Notes under the pieces: model-generated
The model's database searches: none
Told to the model about the DNA's origin: nothing
What the model saw: only the letters and a program-made list of their open reading frames with translations
Program-made: the position numbers and the translations under genes
Assembly: GCA_014529385.2 (NCBI GenBank)
Contig: CM043964.1
Coordinates: 7,407,997-7,471,996, forward strand
Direction: 5' to 3'
DNA: 64,000 bases
From: Adiantum capillus-veneris
Taxonomy: Eukaryota; Streptophyta; Polypodiopsida; Polypodiales; Pteridaceae
Shown here: piece after piece, positions 10,052 through 21,595 of the stretch
Layout: every line of letters starts with the position of its first letter
Position numbering within the stretch: the first letter of the stretch is position 1

Positions 10052-12649
10052 TTAAGGACATTTTTGAATAATTGGTTATATCCTAGTTCTCTTAAAATTC
10101 TTTGAGAAGTAAAACTGCATTGTATTCCTCTTTAATATGCACTCCACACATGCCAACACGGTGCATATGTAACTCAACCTAGTGGCAATACTAGCCGCAA
10201 CTTTTTCCTTCTTGCACTTGCAACATCAAACTAAAATGAGATACTCTTATGAAAATTTTAGCATCAATTGCTCGATTGGAATCATCCAATTGATGCACAA
10301 AATTGTCTAGTCTTCATCAATTGTGAGAATGGATCTACGTCTTCCTCAATTGTAAGAATGAACCCACATCATCAAGCATTGGATTTCCACCTGCGAGCAA
10401 CTGTGGAAATCAAAATCTTAGAGCTTTTTTATATCTTCTTGTCCCATTGTGATTCCTAATTTGCATTTATAGGGATTATCCTATGATAGTAAAGGAAAGT
10501 TTCTACTCTTTTATGGAATGAGCAACTTTTCTACATACAAATTTTGACATCCATTTCAAAGAGAGTGTGTAGACAAATAGAACCCTAAAAATAGGGAATA
10601 ATGGAGAAAATTTCAAATTTCACAGGTGAATAAACAAAAACATATGATCTGGGGGAATGTGGGTTATTTATGACATTCTAAAAGTACTTCTAGGTTGTTA
10701 AGGGTACACCTCTTCCCCATTTTGGGCCTATACCTTTAGTCTCGATCAGAGCTAGCTGATTAAAATTTCAGCATTTAAATGTCTAACTAAAAGGATCCAT
10801 GAGTACTCCCATAATGTGGTCTCTTGTAATGCACTTATCGTAGGATACACGTTGTAAGAGGTAGTTTCAACAAATGTGAAATGAGGATTTGATTTCTCTC
10901 CAAATGAAATTTATTTAAATAATATGAAAGTCCAAAGAGTTGATGAAAAGAATGAAACTTTCTTCATTCTCTTGAGTATACATATAGGAGGATCTATACA
11001 ACAAGGAAATATCTTCTTTGTCCAAGCTAGAAAGGTCTATCCAAGAAAGATCTGGGCAATTTCTTTTTCAATGGATGTAAGAGAAAAATATCTTCCCATA
11101 TTTGATTTTTTTGAATTACCAAGAGAAAATGATAGAAAATGGAGAGAAAGGAAGATCTTGGGTGTTCTTCACAAATGCAATATTAGGGGTTCTTAAAATA
11201 TCTATGAAAATTGTGGAGCATCCCAGGGTTCTTACCAATAAGAAAACAAAGTGAGTAATCAATAGAAATATTAGAACATGAATTTTCTTTTGTAGTAGAT
11301 GGAAATGGTTATGCATCTCATGAAAAACCTTATTATATATATGATGGGAGATGGGAGATGGAATATGTCAAGGCTATGGGTGAGCCTAAAAGAAAGAGGA
11401 AGAATACCTAGGCAACACTCCTGATACAACAAAGCCCTAGGTCATGATCTTTTCATCTAAGGCTAGGCGATGTAGGTGATCCCAATCTTGTATCGATGTA
11501 TCATGAGAAACATAACACATGAGTCGAGTCAAAATAACATCTTGCATATGCACAAACAATCCTTTTTAAGGCAATCAAATTGTATATGGTCTGTTCCATT
11601 ATACCTCTGACATAAACCATCAAAACCACTTCATAATCCAATTCAAAATCACAAACCATAATCTAATCGTCATCACATATGTGAGCACGCCACCCTACTC
11701 TGGGTGATAACATTCATCCTATGAAACCAACTTTAGCACATAACATGGTTGCTAAAATTAGGGTAGGATTTGGGCAGCACAACTATAACTGAAACAAATT
11801 ATCCAAGATCCACACCAGCTTCCACAATCAAAAACTAGCAAACAAATTCATAAGGGATCTTGAACCCTTGACCATAAACCATATTCCTCACTAAATTGAT
11901 TCCCACACTTGGAGTTTTGACTATACATGATGCACTCAAATTGAGCCAATGCACAAGGTCCTTGAGGAAGGATTTTTTATGTGTAAGAAGAAATCCAACT
12001 AAAGACTAAATATAGTCTCAAAATACAGTTTTCGAAGTGTTTAACCATGCATAAATGATGTACTATGATTCAACATCACCCCTCTTGCAAATATAGCTGG
12101 TTTCGGCCTAGAAGGGTGGAAAACACAACATGCATGCACAAGATATATTCACATCCATCTTGGAGGTTCCATACATCATATGACATTGACACGTCAATCC
12201 AATCATGATACAAACAGCTTTACCACTTTGTTTACCCATATGCCATATCTTCACATGTAGGCATTGTGACAAAACATGTAAGTTGTGTGATGCAAGTGAG
12301 AGGTTTGATCTTTGTGTGCAAGCCTTGCATTTATGCACACACTAGCTTAGTGAGGCCACTTCTATTGTTGCTTATCCTAGTCGCCTCAATAAGTGGAAGA
12401 TTTTTTATGCTTTTGTGATGGCCACCTATGAATATAGAGTCCCAAAAAACCTATGAAAAGACAAATTTAGTGGTAATAATAATCGTTGCTATATCTATTG
12501 CCAAACAAAATGAAGAAAATGCAACTACTTTGTACCTTATGCCATCTTCAAAAGAAAAAAATATTGGGGCCGAAAAAATTATATAGTGTGATCAACAACC
12601 CATTGAAGTTATTCTAAAAAATGATTTCAAGGTTTCAAAAAAATCCCTG
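10052..12649. other. AT-rich interior, no gene recognised
   Basis: Apart from the continuation of the duplicated segment to about 10260, I see no protein family, RNA gene or clear repeat. Reading frames of 60-90 codons here have no recognisable motifs and no consistent strand. Confidence 0.4.
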
Positions 12650-13405
12650 GGATACTCTCCTACATATAGGCTATATCTAGTCTACACAATTTGTGATAGA
12701 GAGAGTGTATAAAATTCATGAATTGGTCATGTTATGCCTTTTGGTCTACAATTTTAATGTTTTGAATACTTTACTGACAGCATGAAATCTATAGCATTAA
12801 CGCCACGAATACATCCCTAATGATTTATTATTGGAAAATAATTTATTATCTTCATAGAAGTAACCACCTAGAGACTTACCTTAATGATCTACCTAACAGG
12901 TGTTGAGCTAAAACTTGTTATTCAAGAGAGAGAGGGGATAATCAATCTACCACACTTTGGTGATAGAAAGGTTATTTCAATTTCCTCATATGTACACACA
13001 TACACACATCCATGAGAAGAAAAGTTTTTAATGTCATAGGAAGAATCCCAATAGACCTCAACAATCAATGAGAAAATGGAAAATGGTGAACTCATTGCTT
13101 AAAGCTTAAAAGAAAAATGCGAAGTATTAATGACAAGTTGTTTTTCACACTAATAGAAAAATAGCATGCATGTTGTTTTTTGAGTTTTAGCTATGTCAAA
13201 ATGACAACACTACCTTTCGGTGGGCCAAAATGGAAGAGAGACACTTACTGCAAGGAACCCATTATTATTGAAATTAAGTCAAAGTCCAAGATTGCTATCA
13301 ACCACATGTCAAGGAAATTGGTTGCTTCAAAACAGATCAAGAACGATCATTATCACTATATCACACAGGCATGCTTAAATGGGATCAATGGTGGAGAAGG
13401 AAAAT
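12650..13405 (-). repeat. Right arm of the inverted repeat
   Basis: In reverse this arm follows the left arm from the AGTATCCCA end out to the terminus. It retains the site without the MITE insertion. An ORF on the plus strand (13180-13425) lies over the arm and is not supported as a gene. Confidence 0.65.
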
Positions 13406-13449
13406 GTGGGGCGCGCCAATTGTGAATCGTCCGATTCGACAATTGCCTC

Positions 13450-13660
13450 GAATTTACTAGTCTTCCCAAATTTACAAATTTGCCCCAAATTTACTAATCT
13501 GTCCACATTTACAATATGACATACTTGAATTCCCTATATTTCAACGAACGTATGCGGGCGTAGTGGTTAGTGCACATGGCTCACAGTGGGGAGGTTGCGG
13601 GTTTAAGACATGGGGTGCGGACTGCTCCGAATTTACAAGCCTTCCCAAATTTACTTTTTC
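13450..13660 (+). mobile_element. tRNA-derived SINE head flanked by AATTTAC-rich direct repeats
   Basis: At 13555-13615 the sequence resembles a tRNA 5' region: box A TAGTGGTTAGTGC at 13561, and about 40 bp later a box B-like GCGGGTTTAAGAC at 13598. This is the spacing of an RNA polymerase III internal promoter. GAATTTAC.AG.CTTCCCAA occurs on both sides (about 13451 and 13629) and may be a target duplication or part of the element. No full tRNA cloverleaf is likely. Confidence 0.5.
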
Positions 13661-13994
13661 TTCCACAATTTACCAAATGTAATCTCCATTTGACGGTCCG
13701 AATCACCTCAATCGTAGATCCCATTTGAAGCCGTCCGTGCAAGATAGTGTGGAGGAAGAACGATCGAATCGACATTGGAATTCGGGAGGCTTATTGTTGC
13801 AGAGTGGACCAGCGACGGTTTGTAAAAGTTGATGACGACGCCCTGGATTAATGTAGAGGGGACCTTGTACAATGGGAAATTCTTGTTATTAGGCCCTGGC
13901 CATGCGTGTCGAGCCTCGCAAGCGGGCCACGTCTTAGAAACCTCCCGAGCTCCACCTTCAACAAATTTCCCTCTGATATCTGTCGCCGCCATGT

Positions 13995-13997
<3 letters not shown>

Positions 13998-14047
<50 letters not shown>
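13998..14047. repeat. (CT)n microsatellite
   Basis: Uninterrupted CT run. Confidence 0.95.
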
Positions 14048-14050
<3 letters not shown>

Positions 14051-14620
14051 TAAGCTCTTTGAGCTTGATAATATCCATGGGTGAGTTATAATGTGTCAAC
14101 TTTTTGGGATGAATTCTTGAGCCACTGTATCAGCCCACCATTGCTGGTTTCCCCAAAGGAAAAAAATCTCATAATTGTGAGAAAGGAGTAGACAAGGTCT
14201 TTTTTGTTGTCCTGCCTATATTATTGAGCCTTATATCATCTTCATATATTACTATCTTCTCCAAAATTGTGGAAGCCACACTAGTGTGAGTATGTATGCT
14301 CTCATTAGTGAGAATCTTGGAAGATGCCTTGCAAGTTAAAAGAAAAAGGGAAGGGTGAAGAAAGAGGAGATTAGGGCGTGACAAAATGAACTGAAATTTT
14401 ATAATTATTTCATTGAGTGTGCCTTTCAATCACCACCTCTACAATCGCTCAACATGAGTGATGCATGCTTTTCACCACCTCCCTAGAAGCCATCACCTCT
14501 ACATAGCTAGGAGAAAAATTAAAAAAAAAAGAGAAATTAAGATAAAATTTTTCTTTCATCTTGCATCTCAATAAAATGTGACACTGTATTGCGAGATGTC
14601 GATGTGGGTGAAAACTGTAA
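14048..14620. other. No recognisable gene
   Basis: AT-rich sequence between the CT run and the solo LTR. Only short chance ORFs are present. Confidence 0.4.
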
Positions 14621-14624
14621 CTAG

Positions 14625-16768
14625 TGAGATCCTTAAAAACCCTTAATTAGCTCTTCACTAGGCTAGTTGAGCCAAAAAATAAATAAAATAAAAACTAAAA
14701 GTATATTATGGTCTTTTTATGTGTAAATATTTCATTGTATATAGGACCTAAATACAAGGATTTTCTATAATTATTTTAGTATTTTATTTAAATATTTATA
14801 CCTAAGTGTGTGTTTTATTAAACCTATGTACGCCTTCTTTCATCCTCTTGCACCATAAGTATATTTTATGCCAATGTGTACATACTCTAACCTCATATTT
14901 TTCTTTTACACAAATCATTCCCACATTTTCACCCTCACCCTTGTGAAAATAAAAAATGGGTTTCTACTCCCTTAGTCACGTTTATTATATGGTTTTCATT
15001 TACTTGCATACTTTTTCCTCTTTCACCCAAAATAATACAAAAGAGGAACCATATCATATGATTCCAATGTCTTATTCCATATCCATATGTTTTTCATATT
15101 TTTTTATTATGTACTTATTATTCTAACACCATGTGCTCATTGAGCTAAAATCCATGAATAGTCCATACACTAGTTCCACCATGTATATATTTCTTTATTC
15201 ACCTCCATGCATGTGTAAAGATAACTTGGATGCTTTGTATCATGATATGACAAAGGAGGGGCTCACTCTTGGATGCATTGTGCAAATTCAACAAAGAAGG
15301 GGGCCACTAAAAGACTTTTGCAGGCATAAAAGAGAGGCTTTTTGGTGAAATTTTTGGCGTCTATCTCCTCTCGAACTTTGAATAAGTGATTAGCAAGGTA
15401 AAATGTAGCTTACAAGCTAAATATAATTTTTGGAGCTACCATCAATGAGATATGAACTTTATGGTGGACCCCAGTCTGCCCACCTTTTCTCACAAGTCAC
15501 CCAGTCTTCTCTCACGTCTTTTCACACTTCTACACACACACACACACTCACTCCTCTCCATCCCTCACTCAAACTTGCAACTTTCATGGTTTCTTTCATC
15601 TTCTTTATCATTTTCATCTCTCGATCCTTTACCTCGTAGTTCAAAAATTTATCATCTCTACACACATAAAGCTCAATTTCTCTCCCTACAATCAAATTCA
15701 TAGTACCATAACCTCTTCCTCCTTTCATAAAAAGAGAAAAATCAGCAAATAACCAAGCTCAAGCTCTACTAAAGGAGGAGTTTGATCGTGGAAAATTCAA
15801 CTTTTCCATTGTCACAAGAACTGCACCGACAGAGTTCTACAACCGCTTCTTTCACTGGAGGAGATAGGTGAAAATTTCCCTTTCCATCTTGTGGTTTCCA
15901 TCAAATCATGTATATTATCATCCTTCTCTTACTTTTTATCATTTTATAAATCATGCGATGGACCTTGAGTGCATATGCCATGTAATTCTACCCCGACCTA
16001 CTAACAACAAACTACTAACACTAATGACTAACCGTTCTTGTAAATTGCACCCTCTACTATCTACTAGAGCAGGCACCTCCAAGTTACTCACCTCTCTCTT
16101 CTTTTACTCTCAATAATTCTTCCCATTGAGCCCACATCCATGTGAATCAAGGGATAAGGATGACCCACTCCCATCTTGAAATATTTCATAATCTTTTGTA
16201 TTGATAATAAAATTGATTAGGTCCTAATCAAGGCTCCCAAAAACCTATAACATAGAGCCCCTTCCTCTTTGTAAGGATGCTTTCCACACTATTTCTCACT
16301 ACTTTGAGTATACCATTCTCCATCTTATTTGTAGAAGGAAAGAGTGAGCTCTCTATACACCATTACTTGTGGTGTATAGGAAAGCTTCTTTGAGCTAGTC
16401 TTAGCATTGCAAGGGAGTGAGTGATTCATAACTTCCAATCTAATTTGTACCTACTCTTGCACCACATCAACTGAATCAATAAGTTGGTGCAACCACGGTT
16501 CATAACTCTCTTGAGTCTCTCCAATTCATGCTTGGCAACCTCATGTCATTTGGTTTAAGGTGACACGTTTTCATTTTGATTCTTTTGTAGTATTTGCTTG
16601 TATGTGACTCAAGAGCTTTTGTGTTTCTTTTTCTTGCGGTGAGAGGATTCCCATAACCCTAAAATAATGTGTAGATCGCAACATCATCAAACTTAATTAT
16701 GTCTCTTAACTCTCTTCCAAGTTGTTTACGCGTCAATCATTAAAATTGAAGCTAAGTTCTTGCACAAA

Positions 16769-16804
<36 letters not shown>

Positions 16805-17051
16805 GTGTGCGTATATGTAGCATTGATATTAGTGATAGCGTACTCTTCCTTCTCGCTTGTATTGGTCAGGGATTCTCCTCTTTTGCGTCCTAGTTCGCTC
16901 TATAACTAGATGGTGGCCCTTCACTTGTTTGGTTGGGGGTTTGTTGTTTTTGTTTATTGATTGTGGTTTCCCCAGCCCCAACTGACCAGAATAGAAGCCT
17001 TGAGGGGTGTTTAGAGGTTGCCTCTCTTGTTGCCCGCCCCGGACCGCCTCA
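14625..17051 (+). mobile_element. Solo LTR of the Tat-like E4/E5 family
   Basis: The segment begins TGAGATCCTTAAAAACCCTT and ends GCCCCGGACCGCCTCA. It is flanked by CTAG on both sides (14621-14624 and 17052-17055), a 4-bp target duplication. It matches the E4 5' LTR along its length: the CCTTAATTAGCT start, the ATTTATAC.TA.GTGTGTG block near 14800, the ACCCCAGT block near 15468, and the conserved end. No internal region follows, so it is a solo LTR left by recombination. Confidence 0.75.
16771..16802. repeat. (GT)n microsatellite inside the solo LTR
   Basis: A GT run near the 3' end of the LTR. The E4 LTR has a long CT run at the comparable place. Confidence 0.9.
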
Positions 17052-17064
17052 CTAGTCAAAACGT

Positions 17065-18274
17065 TGTCGTGCCGTGGCACGTACTACATAGTGTGAAATC
17101 AAAACATTCACCTTACTCTTCACACTTATTAATAATTGCAAATAAAAGAAATCATGTAGTTATTGTGATATATGTTGAAGCGTCTATTGTGGTCATTATC
17201 ACGTACATACCTATACGGGGAGTCATGACCCTAGATGTCGCGCATTTGCATGCTTTTCCACTTGATAAGATGCTTAATTGGGTTGTACAATGTATATATT
17301 CCAAGTGTTTCATGGTGGCACACTCATCTCACCTATAAAGATTGATGCGGACAAAAATGACCAAAAATAGCAGCTAAAAGGCACAGTTGTTGCAAAATTG
17401 CATGGAAAGTGACCCAAAATGGTATATTGATGGAAAATTATACTTATCTATTATTTTTATGCTTATACGAGTGATCCCAAAAATTTAGGGAATTTTTTGA
17501 CTCCGTTTGGGATTTTTCGCATAAAAAATGGCATTTTTTGGGTAACAAATGAGCTGAAAATGGCCTAGTTTTGGTTCAAAGTGGAAAAATGGCCTAAAAA
17601 ATGACACATCAGCTGAAAATTATGTGGGCAAGAGAGAGAGGTATGATTTTTACAAAAAAAAACCTGCAATTTATCACTACTGTGAAATAGCTTCCATGGT
17701 TGCTCAATCTATGTGTGCTGCAGTCCCGCCTCTTCGCAATCTTGTATCTGAGCTTGTGAGGGAGTGAATTAAGGTTTCCCCTTATCAAAATGGTGTTTGG
17801 GATTCAATATATAAGCTCCTAAATCTTTGCAAAATCAGAAAATGGTCGTTGTGAAGGTGGAAGCTCGAGCATTCCTTTCAACTGTTTGATGTTACGACTA
17901 TGTAATTGGGGGCGATGCTACATGATACCATGAAAGAGGTTTGGGTTTTGATTGAGAATTGTGCTTTTATGAGCATTGAGGTTTCATGGCTGAAAATTTA
18001 GTGTTTTTAAATGGACTTGTAAAGTGAAATTGAATGTAATTTGGTGACCCTCTCATCATAATCTCAACTGTGAAAACAAGCAGACTCCAAGCACGATGAG
18101 AAAGAGGGTTTGTGACTTTGCTGTCACGAACGCTCTTAGATTTTTTGTCACCCTTAGAAAGAGGGTTGTTAATTCTCCACAAACTCTTTTTCACAAAGTG
18201 TTTGTGACTCTCATCATGAACTCTTATAGCTAGAGGTTTTGCACCTTCCCAACTAGACCGCACACATTCCGACA
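17065..18274 (+). repeat. E1 5' LTR
   Basis: A 1,210-bp LTR with TGTCG/CGACA inverted ends. A TATATAAG at about 17807-17814 is the likely promoter; the 3' copy has TATAGAAT there. Near the start is a CGTGCC(A/G)TGGCACG palindrome shared with the 3' LTR. Confidence 0.85.
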
Positions 18275-18277
18275 TTT

Positions 18278-18297
18278 TCGGTGAACCCGACGCGAAG
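18278..18297 (+). other. E1 primer binding site (tRNA-Trp type)
   Basis: The sequence TCGGTGAACCCGACGCGAAG follows the 5' LTR by three bases. It corresponds, with a few changes, to the complement of the 3' end of plant cytosolic tRNA-Trp, best preserved in E2. Confidence 0.65.
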
Positions 18298-18357
18298 CAG
18301 CTGGGGTGGGGGTTCAAAAACTTGTTTTGAAAGGTTTAATTACAAATAACTAAAGCT

Positions 18358-18690
18358 ATGTATCAACAAGAGCAACAAGGCATCCATTTTGATCAAGGCA
18401 CAATGCAAATGTTTCAAGCATTCACCATGTTTATGCAACAACAACAGACTACAGAAAGAAGGGAGGTGTCAGCAATGACAGCCCTTCAAGCTATTGTGAA
18501 CAAAATGGACCAGTTTGAAGGGAAAGATGTCACAAATTTTCTTTGTGGTTATGTAAAGGAGATGGAGCTACAACGGGTTCCAAAGGTGGACATGATTCGT
18601 ATTTTGAGCTTGTTGTGGTCCCCGAGATTAGAGACCATGTAAGAGGAATTAGGGAGGAGCACGAAGAAGGTTAAGAGAAGGAGGATTTAT
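18358..18690 (+). pseudogene. E1 gag N-terminal fragment
   Basis: The frame begins MYQQEQQGIHFDQGTMQMF and includes QQQQTTERREVSAMTALQA, DQFEGKDVTNFLCGYVKEME, matching E3 gag (QQQHATERREISTIEAIQA). Homology continues in another frame as FELVVVPEIRDHVRGI and stops at about 18690, where sequence of a different element starts. So only the first third of gag remains. Confidence 0.75.
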
Positions 18691-18911
18691 TCCCGTATTG
18701 GACAAGGTCAGTTGCTAGGCAGTTTTGGCAGTATGGGGGAGATGGTCAGTATTCCGAACTGTAGGGAATTTTGGATTATCCTGGGATGCACCAAGTTTCC
18801 ATAGGGGAAGATTCAGATGATACTGTGGAGGATTTGGATGGCGCAGAGGATTATCTGAGTGATAGATGAGAAGAAGAAGTACCGAAGGAATAACAGGATA
18901 TATTTCCGTGA

Positions 18912-19840
18912 TTGTTTGCGGTTGCAGTTATTCAACATGCATTAGTGGCAGGAAGGAGATTGATTTTTGATCCGTTGGGAAGTACCAGTGCAGGAAATCC
19001 TGTACAAACAGATGGACCTACAAATATGGCGGCGGCTAGGCAGGATATGTGCGTCAAATTCCGGACCTTTTCGGGAAAGTCGAAAGAAGACCCCGATTGC
19101 CACATATCTCAATACGAGACAAGATGGCACGCAAGAGGATTTGCCGGAGTGTACGATGCCCAGGCTATGATGCGCCAGTTTGAGGCTACTTTGGATAGGA
19201 AGGCTATGCAGTGGTTCAACAATTTTCCAGCAGGTCATTTTGCTGATTATGATGGATTGAAAGCAAATTTTTTTAATAGGTTTAGAAAGAAAAAGACTCC
19301 ACATGATGTGTTGACCAAGCTTAGGGAAATGAAACAAAGGAAAATGTTTGTTGAGGATTATGCACAAAAATTTAACCAATATGTGAGAAGGTTGTCTGCT
19401 CAAGAAAGGCCAACTGATGAAATGCTTGCTTGATATTTTTTGAATGGATTAAGGAAGGAATTGAAGAATGTTGTTGCTGGAGTTGATGTTGTAGGTGGAT
19501 TACAAGCATTAGTGGAAACAGCACAAAGATCAGAGAAAAGGTTTGGGGTCTTTCATGGGAAAGCAGCGAAGAGGTCGTCTAAAGAAAAGAAGAAAGTAGG
19601 TCGAAGAAAAAGAAGAGGTCAGATAATTCGGATTCAGATAGCGATTCGGATTCGAAAACTGATACTGATTTTGATACAGAAATGGATTCAGATAGTGAAG
19701 AGGATTCCAGTGAGGATTCGGATTCAGATGAAGATGAGGATAAGAAGAAGAAAGACAAGAAGAAGTCGAAGAAAAAGTCTAAAGAGAAAGAGGATAGATT
19801 GGAAAATTTGGTAGCAAAGAAATTGAAGAAGTTGGGAGTG
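18912..19840 (+). pseudogene. E6 gag (capsid) with in-frame stop
   Basis: A retrotransposon gag domain is clear: FRTFSGKSKEDPDCHISQYE, AMQWFNNFPAGHFADYDGLK, then the FVEDYAQKFNQYVRRL block. An in-frame TGA after 'DEMLA' (19431) interrupts it, and the same frame goes on with YFLNGLRKELKNVVAG. A frameshift then leads into an Asp/Ser- and Lys-rich linker (about 19680-19800). The family is different from E1-E3 and from E4 gag. Confidence 0.8.
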
Positions 19841-20680
19841 CAGAAAGTTGTGGAATCAAAAACCCCTCATTGTGAAATTTGTGTTAAGGATGGGCATTGG
19901 ACAAAGAAATGTTGGTTTAATCTGAATTTTAGAGGTGTCGTACCAGAAAGGATTCAGCAGAAGTTACAGCAACAAGGACCTTAAACTCATGGGGTGTTTC
20001 CAGAGACAGGAGGAAAGCAGGGGATGTTCAATAATCAAGGATGGCAAAGGCAACAATCGTATTCCGGGTGGAGACCACAAAGGGGACCACCATTTAGAGG
20101 AAATTTCAATTCGGGCGGAGGACCGAGATTTGGAGGATGAAAAAATTCAAGACCCCCATGGGGAGGAAATTGGGATCAGCAGCAGCGGTGGCAGAATTGG
20201 CATCCACAACCACAAGGATGGAATCAGCCAGCTTGGAATTATCAAGGGGGGAATCAACAACAGCCAAGAGGGCTAGTGCCGCAGTTGCCAGCACCACCAA
20301 TACAGTCAGCTGAAGCAAACAAAGAACCTGGAAGCAGTTTGATAGTAGTAGAATCGTTTCATGATCAAGGGGTGAATGAAGTTGCTATGGATTGTCAGCC
20401 GGAATGTGATTGTTCTAAATTTTTTCAAGAGGAAGTAGATGTATTAGTGACAACAAGGTCCAAAGCAAGGTTGAAAACTCCACTAGATTGGGAGAGCAGA
20501 AGGAGATTCGGGGATGAAGTAGCTGAAGATTTGATGCAAAAGGATCAACATCAGAGCAAGCTTAAATGGAAGGAAAAAGGAGTAAAAAAGGAGGAGAAGG
20601 AAAGAGAAAGGATGGATGATTTGTTTGAGGAGTTAACTAATTCCTCTATACATTTTACATTGGATCAGTTATTGTAATTA
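19841..20680 (+). pseudogene. E6 nucleocapsid zinc knuckle and Gln/Gly-rich linker
   Basis: CEICVKDGHWTKKC is a perfect CX2CX4HX4C knuckle. It is followed by a Gln-, Gly- and Trp-rich stretch (about 19980-20280, spread over frames) and a charged linker ending in a long basic/acidic helix. It belongs to Gag-Pro of E6 and binds nucleic acid by family analogy. Confidence 0.7.
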
Positions 20681-20829
20681 GTTCCAATTTTCAGAGATAG
20701 ACTATATACAGTGATGCGAAGGACAAAGACTGTTCCAAGTATGAAGGAGGTGCACCCGACAGTTCAGAGTTGTTAGATTAGCCCGGAGGATGTGGATTTT
20801 TCAGTACCAGCACTGTCATTGGAATTTAA

Positions 20830-21406
20830 TAACCGTAAATTTTGAGATGTACTATTGGATCGTGGATCAGGGGTCAACATACTTTCCGAATCGGAATTTC
20901 TAAGGATGCAAGATGTCAAGTTGGAACCAGCTCCATTTCAAGTGCGTATGGTTGATCAGAGCAAAGTTCAACCAGTGGGGATGTTAAGGAGGCAAGGAAT
21001 TATTATTCATGGATTGCAGTTTATGGTAAATTTTGTAGTCATTAGGATGAAGGATTCACAAAATACCTATTCTATGTTGTTGGGGAGGCCATGGTTTCGC
21101 ACGGCTAAGCTGAAACAGTATTGGGGAAATAATGAAGTGACGGAAGTTAAGAAAGGAAGGAGAGAAGTCACATTACCAATGGGGCCGAAGAAGGAATTGT
21201 CAGAAGAGATGAAGCCAATGTTGGCACAAGCAATTAACATGTCTGAAGGATTGGAGGATGATGAAGAAGCATATTTCTTGGCAGCAAATCCAACAATCGT
21301 TCCGGTATTTGAGGTAGATGTGGAGAGGATCATTGAAAAATATGTAGAAAAAGAGAACAATTTGGGAATTGATCAGTTGCAGGGGAATACAAATGGTGGG
21401 GAATAG
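20830..21406 (+). pseudogene. E6 aspartic protease
   Basis: LLDRGSGVNILSESEFLRMQ has the protease active-site position as DRG rather than DSG or DTG. The flap and second half follow (MVNFVVIRMKD, YSMLLGRPWFRTAKLKQYWG). The GRPWFR...QYWG spelling is typical of plant Ty3 proteases. A stop precedes 'LLDRG'. Downstream acidic sequence leads toward RT. Confidence 0.75.
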
Positions 21407-21595
21407 GAAAATTTAGAAGAGAAGAAAATCCGAGAGGAAACTGTGATTCAAGATTCAGAATTGGAGCCAAAGGAGGCAATGCAGAGAGCGAAAGCTCTGT
21501 ATGATAAGATGATACAGAAAGTTTCTCAAGTAAAGGAGGATGATTTACAGGATTTGAATTGGGAACGGAGGATCATCTAAAGATGGTAAGAGTTA

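Larger units (their letters stand above)
6000..13405. mobile_element. Large inverted-repeat element (about 7.4 kb)
   Basis: The left arm (6000-7112) reappears inverted at 12650-13405. Matching landmarks are 'CCATTTTGG...AAAGGTAGTG' at about 6130 with its complement near 13205, 'CTATCACC.AAGTGTGGT' near 6398 with its complement near 12955, and the segment ending AGTATCCCA near 7095 with its complement near 12655. I see no transposase in the 5.5-kb interior, which is AT-rich and partly self-duplicated. It looks like an old non-autonomous terminal-inverted-repeat unit. Exact termini and target duplication were not resolved. Confidence 0.6.

Noticed and set aside
13555-13625. Functional tRNA gene
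   Set aside because: Box A and B are present but box B is degenerate and I cannot draw a full cloverleaf; a SINE head is more likely.
13708-14091. Several 60-96 codon ORFs around the CT repeat
   Set aside because: Overlap in conflicting frames, end in the microsatellite, no homology seen.
17018-17338. ORF of 106 codons spanning the solo LTR end and E1 start
   Set aside because: It crosses an insertion junction, so it cannot be an old gene; the E1 3' LTR counterpart does not keep the frame.
18942-19403. Minus-strand ORF of 153 codons
   Set aside because: Antisense shadow of E6 gag.
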